64,000 nucleotides of DNA, from NCBI RefSeq assembly GCF_949987515.2, contig NW_027192673.1:1731001-1795000 (forward strand), read 5' to 3'. How positions within the stretch are numbered: the first letter of the stretch is position 1; each line of letters begins with the position of its first letter. This stretch comes from Delphinus delphis. Lineage: Eukaryota > Chordata > Mammalia > Artiodactyla > Delphinidae. Made by a program: the position numbers and the translations under genes. Below, piece after piece: positions 11,461-19,527 of the stretch. Under the pieces are notes generated by a model. That model was not told the DNA's origin, made no database searches, and was given only the letters and a program-made list of their open reading frames with translations.

Positions 11461-12588
11461 TGAAGTTGGTCAGTGGTGGGGAATCGTCTCCCATTCAGCC
11501 AGCAGCCCCCACGCAACAAGCGTCCTCATTGCAAAGCTGGGGCACCGTGCCGAGACATCTGTGAGTAAACGTGAGCTGAGCCCCAGGCCAGTTGCTGCTG
11601 AACTATTCCCACCCGTCCCAGGTAAAACACCTGAATATATACAAGGACTTGAAAGCCTAGAGGAAGGGCCATAGAGCCACACGAGTGACAGCATGCCGGC
11701 CGACTTGGTGCCTGCAGGCCAGCCAGGATGGTCCTGGCCCTGGGTGCTCTTCTGGAAGATTTCCATTTCCCTGCCTGAGATACCCGTCCTGTCCCTGCCC
11801 CCACTGCTTTTTTCCTTCCTCACCTCTGCCCAGGGAGAAATTCCAGCAGCAGGTATGGGTGACACATCCTCTTCTTTAGCAGGTGGCAGCCTGGCAACTG
11901 CTGCAGAAAGTCCAGCAGAGCCCCACTCACACTGGGCCACCCACAAAGCCGTGGCCTCTCACTCCCTCCCACCAGCCCAGCCCCGAGACTGCTGACAGGG
12001 CAGAGAAAATGGCGTCAGGCACGGCTGCAGGGGCTCTTGCTGCCTGGAGTGGTATTTATATTGATCTCAACCCAGGCACACCTGGGGAGGGCTGGCCGGC
12101 ACGGTAAGGCTGCCCAGGTCAGCCAATCATCACCCCTCAGGGGCTCACAGTTGCAGAAAATGGAACTTGCTGAACCGGCCAGGTCCAAGGAACAGGTGTG
12201 GGCTCCTGAGAGTCAGGATAGACAAGGGGCTGCAGCTTTGGCTTGTTTTCTAATCATTTTATCTGGCCCATGAGTGGGAGACAACTTCAAGAAAACCCTC
12301 TCCTAATGAGAGGAACCCAGGAGTCAGGGAGAGGAGGGGTGGGTGGTGGTTGGAGACAGAGGCCTGGTGCCCCGGGTGCAGTGGAAGTCTCTGGAAGACC
12401 AGGTGGAGGGAGGCCTCACGAAGTGATGCCCAGGGTCACAGACCTGTCGCAGCTGCTGTTTGTTAGTTCAAGTCCTGCTCTGAGGTGCTCTGTGTCAGCT
12501 CTGAGCGACAGGTGAGCTGGGGGTGCTCTGCAATGAGGGCTATGTGCACGGTTCCTGTGTGCCCAGCCCTGCCACGGTACCCGCAAGG
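11461..12588. other. Unassigned GC-rich non-satellite sequence
   Basis: Composition changes sharply here to GC-rich, pyrimidine/purine-skewed DNA with no similarity to the satellite. Several short open frames exist (up to 158 codons, minus strand 11,470-11,946) but they overlap on both strands, are rich in Pro/Ser/Gly and show no family motif I recognise. Candidate origins are a retroviral leader or gag region belonging to the pol remnant downstream, or ordinary unique DNA captured by the satellite. I cannot decide from sequence alone. Confidence 0.4.
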
Positions 12589-12722
12589 GTAGCTCTGTAT
12601 CCTGGGAGGGGCCTGACCACGAGAGCCCCGTGGGCTGGGGTGGGGGTGGGGTACCTGCCCAGGTGAGCTCCATATTCTGGGATTGGTCTGACCACGAGAG
12701 CCCCATGGGCCACTGGGGACCT
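12589..12722 (+). repeat. Imperfect two-copy tandem duplication (~60-75 bp unit)
   Basis: The phrase ctgaccacgagagcccc occurs twice, at about 12,612 and 12,690, each preceded by agctc-tattctggga-like sequence (gctctgtatcctggga, gctccatattctggga). The first copy carries an extra G-rich insert (tggggtgggggtgggg) near 12,638. The duplication sits just upstream of the reverse transcriptase remnant. Confidence 0.75.
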
Positions 12723-12723
12723 G

Positions 12724-13530
12724 GTAAAGGATGTCAGGACAGTCAGTGAAGCCACCGAGGATATACCTCCAGTTGCTCCTAATTCCTACACCCTGCTGGT
12801 CATTCTACCAACCACCAGGACATGGTATTCTGTATTAGTCTTCAATGATGCCTTCTTTTGTATTCCATTAGTCCCAGAGTCACAAGAAATTTTGGCTTGT
12901 GAGTGGCAGGACTCAACATACAACTAAAACAATACTTCCGGGCCGTCTGGCCCCAAGGGTGCAAAAATTCCCACACCATCTTTGGGGAAAGCTTAGCTAA
13001 AGACCTAAAAGTTCTACCTCTGGAAAAGGAAACCCTCCTTCAATATGCAGACGACATTCTGATCACCAGCCCTACTAAGGAGGCCTCTGAACTACCAAGC
13101 CAATAAAGGATAGAAGTTGTCCAAGAAAAAGCTCAAATATCACAGACTGCGGTGACCTGCCTGGGCTTCATTCTCACAGAAGGTCAGAGAAGCCCATCCC
13201 AGGAAAGGGAAGAAACCATTTTCAGCCTTACCCCTTTCTAAAACTAGAAGACAGCTTAGGGGTTCCTGGGGAGGCCAGGGTTTGCTGCTTCTGGATCCCT
13301 AACTACAGTCTACTAGCTGGGCCTCTATATGAAACACTGAAAGGAAAAGATGATGATCCTTTTGAATAGAATCCAGAAGTGGCCTTTCAAGAATGGAAAG
13401 AGCAGTCAATTCAGACCCTTGCCCTGGAACTCCCTAATTTAGCTAAACCCTTTGACCTTTACATTCCCGGTGAAAGGTGAATCGCCATTGGAGAATTAGT
13501 GCAAAAACTGGGACCACTTGAAATGGAACA
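12724..13530 (+). mobile_element. Decayed class I endogenous retrovirus pol (reverse transcriptase) remnant
   Basis: Forward translation from 12,724 gives reverse-transcriptase-like words (VSEATEDIPPV, WYSVLVFNDAFF, IPLVPESQE), continuing after a frame change near 12,920 as WPQGCKNSHTIFGESLAKDL, then LLQYADDILI, which is the catalytic YxDD box (YADD here; gammaretroviruses usually have YVDD). It passes a stop at 13,104-13,106 into a thumb/connection-like part (TCLGFILTEG, then PLYETLKGKDDDPFE) and a second stop at 13,367-13,369. At least two frame changes and several stops make it a pseudogene. No intact gag, protease, integrase or env is recognisable. It is dead retroviral sequence lodged within satellite DNA. 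Confidence 0.85.
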
Positions 13531-14560
13531 ATGCAAGAATGCCATCCAGGTAGGATAAACTACGGTCACTAAGGGGCTTGGCCCACTGCCACATCTGGCC
13601 AAGATACTGGCGGTATCTAAAAACCTGGAAATCAGCAGCCCAAAAGGCCACCTCCCTCCTAAGGGAAAAGGACCCCACGTGGTGATCCTAACCACCAACC
13701 ATGCCCTGAAGTTGCAGGGTTCGCTCCGTGGGCACACCGACCTCGAGTGAGGAGGCCCTCCAACTCCAACATCCAGAGAGATAACCGGGGGCAACAGGGC
13801 ACCATGACGACTCGTGTGAACATCACTTGACCTGGAGTTTCTCTCATAAAACAACAAGAGTGTGTCCCAAAAGAGTAGACTACTGCTTGCAGGACTTACT
13901 GCACCCAGAGGGGAGCTAATAATCTTGGCGGGGGAACAGTATACCACACTGTCACCATAGAAAAGCCTACAGACACCGTGATGATGGTGGTCAATAAGAC
14001 CGGCTGGACTCCTGTTTACTTCAAAAGGCTGTTGACTCAGTAGCCATCATGGTCCTTGGTCACCACTGACCCTGGACTGTCTGGGAGTTGAGCGGGCAGG
14101 GCTCTGACACCTGGTGCTGTTTGTACGTTAATTCAGGGGCCTAACTGAAGAAAGCGCAGACTACTGGTCAGAGCATCTAGGCTGGCAGAGACGGTCAGCC
14201 TAAGGTGGCCGAACAAATGTGGGGCGGGGTGAAACCGGCCCCCACAGCGTCTCTGCACATCTCTTTCCTGGACCCTTAAAGGTCATTAGAATCTATAACA
14301 CTTCCAATGCTGGTGCTCAGGTGGACGAGCAGGGAGGCAGGGGTCCTGGGGACAATCAACGTCACCGGGAGGCTGCTGGGGAGAAGCTCTGACCCTCGCC
14401 CCAGGGTATGAGGGCTCCCAACTCAGCACTCAGCAGTTACAGAAGAAGGGTCTGCACCCTCAGCACTCCAAGAATGAGGAACGGGACAAAAGGCAGAGGA
14501 GGGGTTTGTCCCCAGCAAAGCCCATTAAAAATCCCTGGGAGATAAAAATAGAATCTGGGC
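13531..14560. other. Unassigned sequence, possibly further retroviral remnant
   Basis: Directly follows the reverse transcriptase remnant. Short stretches such as gtcactaaggggcttggccc near 13,564 could be the decayed end of the pol connection/RNase H region, but the resemblance fades by about 13,700. A minus-strand open frame (13,459-13,947) is antisense to this and not credible. No satellite homology. Confidence 0.35.
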
Positions 14561-15015
14561 AATAAAGTCAAGTCTAACCTTTTTTATCCTTTGTGCTTTG
14601 TCTAATTTCACGTGCTCCTAGGGTCCCGCATGCAGAGGTTCCACACCCGGCACTTCAGACCAGATTTCCTAGTGCAGAATGGCTGGGTCGACACCTCAGC
14701 TCCTGGGGCCCAGTGCAGACTCCACGATATAGAGCCTGAGCTACAGCCAACCCGGCCCTCGAGAGCTCCGCCGCCTCCCTCCCTCCCACTGACTCTGACA
14801 GGATCTCTACACAGCAGCCCAGCCCACAGCCCACGGGGTAGTGCATGCTCTCACCTCTCCATTCTCTGATCAAAATATAAAGTTTCCTTTGCTTGTGAAC
14901 AAACCTCAGTCTCGATCTGTTGGCCCCAATGACACTGGGCAGGGGGACACTTGTTGGGGTCCACTCTGGAGGATCAGTAACAGAAATTGAGACTATTGTA
15001 ACCTCAATGAACAGA
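14561..15015 (+). mobile_element. LTR-like stretch
   Basis: Contains a polyadenylation signal aataaa at 14,561-14,566 and a second region, aatataaagtttcctttgct near 14,873 followed by cagtctcgatctgttggccc and atgacactgggcaggg, that looks like the R-U5 part of a class I retroviral LTR. About 25 bp later comes ttggggtccactctggagga (about 14,954), loosely like a retroviral primer-binding region. I could not define TG...CA ends or a matching second LTR. It could be the 3' LTR of the pol remnant upstream or a separate element. Confidence 0.4.
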
Positions 15016-15310
15016 TGTGTGAGCCAAACTGTAGTTAACATAGAACAGTGTATAAGGCTCGGGTAAAATAAGATGTTTTTAACACTTCCATTTGATATTT
15101 CCATCACTTTTTATAAGCAAGTTCAGTGAAAAGGTTTGTCTTATTTGTCAGGTCAATATTAGAGAAACGAAGTGATTTCTTTCCAAGGATGTACAGCTAA
15201 TAATCTTGGTTAAACCTTCAATCTTGCTTTAAATGCTTTTCCATTGAAAATGATACCTCTCTTTCAGCTCCCCCATTTCTGAGAAGTATAAAATCTTATA
15301 ATTTATTATT
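15016..15310. other. Unassigned AT-rich sequence
   Basis: No satellite, LINE or retroviral similarity that I can recognise, and no credible open frame. It separates the LTR-like stretch from a LINE-1 scrap. Confidence 0.4.
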
Positions 15311-15482
15311 ACCAAAGGGGAAAGGTGGGAGGAGGGATAAATTAACAGTTTGGAATTAACACATACACACTGCTATGTATAAAATAGATCATCAACAAGG
15401 AACTACTGTATAGCACAGGGAACTACACTCAACATTTTGCAATAAGCTATAAGGGGAAATAATCTGAAAAAGAATAGATATT
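15311..15482 (+). mobile_element. LINE-1 3'-UTR fragment
   Basis: From accaaaggggaaaggtggga, through acatacacactgctatgtat, caacaaggaactactgtata and tagcacagggaactacactc, to aatctgaaaaagaatagata, this is a standard cetartiodactyl LINE-1 3' UTR. It lacks both ends: no ORF2 part upstream and no poly(A) downstream. It is closer to a standard LINE-1 than the same part of the satellite, so it is more likely a separate insertion than the start of satellite copy O1, though O2 also reads aatctgaaaaagaat at the corresponding point (near 17,124). Confidence 0.82.
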
Positions 15483-15698
15483 TTTATTGACATCATCTAT
15501 CAATGACAGTTAAAGTGTAGCCTAAGGGAAGCTGGTGGTGAGTGCTTCTGACCCTGAAGACTTCAATCATCTAAAGTTTGGACTCTGCCTACTTCCCAAG
15601 GCCCTTAATGAACATATGTGTAGCCGTAGCTTAAAAAATTCCCCAGTTTGGGTTTCGGGGAGACACTGATTTTGAAAAAGCCCTGGTGTTCTCCTTAC
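15483..15698. other. Unassigned junction sequence before old satellite
   Basis: About 216 bp between the LINE-1 scrap and the first recognisable satellite. The phrase aattccccagtttgggtttc near 15,639 has an LTR-like flavour, but I cannot assign it. Confidence 0.35.
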
Positions 15699-16032
15699 AT
15701 GAATGGGACTCTTCCTACTGCTAAAACATGTCTGTCACACCCAGAGGATGGTATACCGTCTGATCGGGAAGAGTTTGGAAAAGGCATCTCATCTCCTCAT
15801 CTCCTGGTGCTCGGGTTCACCCCTCCAGCGTCTTTACTAACAGTCTCCCCACTTGGAGATGTCAGCACTATCAACATCCTGTTGCGTACAGTTTGGAATT
15901 TGTCCAGAGGATGAAGCGGAAGGATGAGGAACAATGAGAGACAAGTCCTAGGTGTTCAGACAGGCACATGTCACTCTAATTTCCAATCAGGAAGACGAAT
16001 TGACCAAAGGCTAGGGTTGCCCATGGAAACAG
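15699..16032 (+). repeat. Old satellite copy O1 (3' part only)
   Basis: Satellite homology begins near atgaatgggactcttcctac and continues through gctaaaacatg, ggtgctcggg and ctttactaacagtctcccca to gaattgaccaaaggct, corresponding to roughly the last fifth of a young unit. Divergence from young copies is high, with many substitutions and small indels. The 5' part is missing, replaced by the transposon cluster. Confidence 0.85.
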
Positions 16033-16263
16033 TATAGGGCTTGAGGAAATCCCGCTGCTTTGTGGCCAGTTCCCATAAACACAAGTTGAACAATGGAACT
16101 CAGGGGCAGTAAAATTCACAAAACTGCAGAGTTGAAAATATCCATCACTGAAAAATGTCTTGAGGAAAGTCAGAGAAAAGGACTTGTAAGCAAGGGAGAA
16201 TGGCAGGAAAGGGATTTGAGGAGGTAGAAAGGACTCGCCATTAAGCACAAGAAAAGGAGCTGA

Positions 16264-16289
16264 ACATTGCCAACATTGCCAACATTGCA
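16264..16289 (+). repeat. 9-bp micro-tandem (three copies)
   Basis: The unit caacattgc is repeated about three times just before the palindrome of O2, where young copies have a single cacaatgatgcac. It looks like a copy-specific slippage expansion. Confidence 0.85.
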
Positions 16290-16290
16290 G

Positions 16291-16360
16291 TTGGCCAAAA
16301 AGGGTGTATGCGTTCTTTTCTGTATATATTCAAGAAAAGGGCATACACTTTTTTAGCCAA
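16291..16360. repeat. Imperfect palindrome in old copy O2
   Basis: 70-bp equivalent of the 72-bp palindrome, with several mismatches and a 1-bp indel around the centre and in the T-run. Relative to young copies it has a paired change: gtgtatg on the left and catacac on the right, against gcgtatg and catacgc, so this base pair is preserved. Confidence 0.85.
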
Positions 16361-16387
16361 CCAAACAGGTGGGCACTGGAAGTCAAT

Positions 16388-17245
16388 ACTACAAAAGATA
16401 TCACTTCGCATCAGTCAGAAGAGCCATCCTCATAAAGCGTAAACAACAGAAATGCAGGACAGGGCAACGAGAAGAGGGAGCCCTGTGAGACTTATAGTGG
16501 AAATGTATATTGCCAACGGCCATTCTGGAGAAGTGTATTGTGTTTACTAAAGCATCTAAAAAATGAGCTACAGAGCATAGGGCACTTGCACTCATGGGCG
16601 TATATCTTGGGAAAAACAAAAATCGAGAGGACACAGGCACCCCAATGTTTACCCCCTCTCTGTTTAAAAGATCCTCGACTAGGATATAACTTAAATGTCT
16701 CTGGAGGGAAAAAATGGATAGAGATGTGGTACTTAGGTAGAGTGGAATATTATTCAGCCTGGAAATCAATGAAATATGGCCAGTTGTAACAACTCCGGAG
16801 GAGTTACGTATGATCATTCTAAGTGACAGAATTCAAAAAGAAAAAGACACATATCATAAGATATCACTTAAAGGTGGAATCCAAAATGGCTACACATGAA
16901 ATAAATTACAAAACAAAAACATAGTCAAATATGTAGAAAACACGCATAAGGCTGCTAAACAGGAAAGGTGGGGAGGGGTGAGGCATCATCCAGGAGGTTG
17001 AAATTAGCAAAGATACCATTCCAAATACCAAACTGATAATCCACAAGGCCTACACGGTAGCTAAAAGAACTGCACTCAGCACACTCAAGTCACCGGAAAA
17101 GAATATATACGACTGGTAAGAATCTGAAAAAGAATTTATTGATGTCTCTCTGTACGTGAATCAAGTGGATGTACAGCAGCAAGAAACAGAGCTTTGAAAA
17201 TCAGCTGTAACCAATATAGTAATAAATTGAAAAAAATAAACGACA
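16388..17245 (+). repeat. LINE-1-derived tract in old copy O2, with LINE 3' terminus
   Basis: Runs from actacaaaagatatcacttc, matching the LINE-1 ORF2 word actacaatgaggtatcacct, through a decayed ORF2 C-terminus and 3' UTR (gataatccacaaggcctaca, ggtagctaaaagaactgcac) to a terminal A-rich end near 17,245. This is about half the monomer. Because O2 has drifted less from LINE-1 than the young copies have, it is the best in-window evidence for LINE origin. Confidence 0.82.
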
Positions 17246-17357
17246 GAGAGACAGAGAAAACCTCTTACAACTTTTCCTCAGGGACGGTGATGCAACATGG
17301 ATTGAACACATCTAGACCCACAGCAGGATGAGACATAAGGCTGGAAACTGTTTGCGC
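17195..17357 (+). repeat. Segment missing from the 1,579-bp unit (O2 example)
   Basis: Lies between gagctt and the sequence matching ggattggagaggttcgg of young copies. It contains the LINE-derived A-rich end followed by a non-LINE part with gatgcaacatggattgaaca near 17,289. Absent from every young copy where the junction can be read. Confidence 0.85.
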
Positions 17358-18030
17358 TAAGAGAAATGTGAGGTTGGGTGAGGAAATGCACACCCTTTAA
17401 AGTAATACTACCTGGTACCCATTCAATGGGTCCCAAATCTGCAGGTTCAAGGGATCTTCCTACAGCTAAAACATGCATGGAAAACCCAGAGGACTGTACA
17501 CCATGTGATCGGGAGATGTGTCTATAATGCACCTCATTTATCCTCTCCTGGTGCTCCTGTTCACCATTCCAGCCACGCTACTTAGAATCTCCCCACTTGG
17601 AGAATCAGCACATTTAAACTTCTGTTTCACACATTTTGCAAATTGTGAGGAGGATGAACGGGAAGAGGGGGAACCAATGAGAGAAGAGTTGTAGGGGTTT
17701 GGACGGGCACATATCACTCTAATTTCCCATTAAGAATAAGAATTAAAGAAAGGCTCAGCCTGCCTCGCCGGAGCCAAAATAGGGCCTGAAGCAATCCTGC
17801 GGGTTTGAGGCCAGCTCACAAAAGAGCAACTTAAAAAATGGAGCTCAGGGTCACTGCAATTCACAAACCTGCAGAGTTATAAATGAAAACTAACGTCCAA
17901 AAATATGTTGAGGTAAGGCAAAGAAGAGGATCTGAATGCAAGACAGAATTGCAAGAAACAGATTTCAAGAGATAGATTGGACTCGTCTTTAACGCACATG
18001 AAAAGCGGCAGAATTTCGACAATGATGCAG

Positions 18031-18102
18031 TTGGCCCAAAAGGGCGTATGCGTTTTTTCCTGATTATATCCAGGAAAAAACGCATACGCACTTTATGGGC
18101 AA
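18031..18102. repeat. Imperfect 72-bp palindrome in old copy O3
   Basis: The 15 bp nearest the T/A run on each side pair perfectly, but about six of 36 positions mismatch: two at the centre (gattatatcc) and four in the outer arms (ggcccaaaag against ctttatgggc). Confidence 0.9.
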
Positions 18103-18940
18103 CGAAGCAAGCAAGCAATGCAAATGTGCACAACAAAGAAGTCTCACTTCCCACCGGTCAAAAGGGCCATCCTAAAAAATTGTAAAAACCAGAAATGCAG
18201 GACAGGCCATGGAGAACAGGGAGCCTTTATACGCTGATGGGCAGTGTGTGAACTGCCGAGAGCCACTCTGGAGAAGTGTATGGTGGTTCCTAAATCATCT
18301 AAAAAACAGAGCTACAGAGCATAGGACACTTCCAATCATGGGAGTATATCTAGGGAAGTCTAAAAATCAACAAGACACAAGCACACCACAGTTTAGGGCT
18401 ACTCTGTTTACAAGAACCTCAACTTCAGTACACCTTAAATATCCCAGGAAAGAGAACAATGGATAAAGAAGATGTGGTACTTATGTACAATGGAATATCT
18501 CTTCACCATGAAATCAATGTAATAAGGCTAGTAGAAGGATAAAGAGTGGATTTAGGTCCGATAATACTACTTGAAATAAGTCAAACAGAAAAAGAAACAT
18601 ATCATAAGATATCACTTATAGAGGGAGGGTAAATATGGCTGCACAAGAAATGAATTACAGAACAGAACAGTGTCTCACATTTAGAAAACACACTTATGTC
18701 AGCTTAAGGGGAAAGGAGAGGTGGGGTGATGCATAAAACCAGAGTTTGAAATTAGCACAGATACCGTTCAATAAACCAAATAGGTATTAGACAAGATCTA
18801 CACCTTGCTCAATGAACTGGCCTCAACACACCCTATACACCGCAGAGAAATATATCTGAGGAATAAGAATCTTAAAACCCATGTATTGATATATCTCCAT
18901 AAGGGAATCAAGTGTGTGCAGAGCGGCACAAACACAGCAG

Positions 18941-19107
18941 TGAAAATGAGCTAAACCCCATTATAGAAATAAATTTTAAAAACAAAACGCTGAAACAATG
19001 AAAGAGAGAAAAATTCTTACAAAATTCGCTCAGGGGCTGTGATGCAACCTGGATTGACCACATATAAACCCACAGCTGGATAAGACATAAGGCTGGACAC
19101 TTGGGGC
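18941..19107 (+). repeat. 167-bp segment deleted from young units (O3 example)
   Basis: In O3 the word tga occurs at 18,941-18,943 (after cacagcag) and again at 19,108-19,110 (before caggattgg). Young copies read cgcagcagtgataggattgg, as expected if the DNA between the two tga words was lost. 1579 + 167 = 1746, close to the 1,745-1,750 bp of O2 and O3. Confidence 0.88.
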
Positions 19108-19527
19108 TGACAGGATTGGTGAGCTTTGGTGAGCAACTGCCGAAAGTTTAATGCAATACTTCATGCTACTCAGTCCAAGGGTCCCAACACTCCAGGTTGA
19201 AGGGAATCTTCCTACAGCTAAACCATGCTTGGGAAACCCAGCGACTGGTATACCATATGATCGGGAAAGGTTTCTAAAACGCACCTCATTTTTCCTCTCC
19301 TGGGGCTCCGGATCGACATTCCAGCCGCTTTACTAACAACATCCCCACATGGAGTCAATGCCTTTAAGTTCTGGTATCGCACAGTCTGCAGTTAGTGCAG
19401 AGGATGAATGGGAATAGGGGGAACCAGTGAGAAACTAGCTGTAGCGGTTTCAATGGGCACATGTCACTCTAATATCACATCAGTAAGAAGAATTAACCAA
19501 AGGCACAGCAAGGTGCCACAGAAGAAA

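Larger units (their letters stand above)
16033..17777 (+). repeat. Old satellite copy O2 (1745 bp, ancestral length)
   Basis: A full-length monomer by comparison with O3 (start word tataggg matching attaggg). It is 166 bp longer than the 1,579-bp unit because it keeps a segment at about 17,195-17,357. It is the most LINE-1-like copy in its second half: gatatcacttcgcatcagtc near 16,399, then aatctgaaaaagaattt near 17,124 and a LINE-like 3' end (aataaattgaaaaaaataaa near 17,221). The length fits the ~1.75-kb unit I recall for non-delphinoid cetaceans. Confidence 0.9.
17778..19527 (+). repeat. Old satellite copy O3 (1750 bp, ancestral length)
   Basis: Complete monomer from aataggg to the next aataggg. 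It has type-B-like states (gtacttatgtacaatgg near 18,478, gatatcactt near 18,608), which marks B as ancestral among young copies. An 85-codon forward frame (18,209-18,466) is a LINE-1 ORF2 C-terminus relic: WRSVWWFLNHLKN and IMGVYLGK resemble the family; it is not a gene. Confidence 0.9.

Noticed and set aside
11470..11946. 158-residue minus-strand open frame
   Set aside because: Low-complexity composition in GC-rich DNA, overlapped by open frames on the other strand, no motif.
13459..13947. 162-residue minus-strand open frame
   Set aside because: Antisense to the retroviral remnant; no recognisable product.
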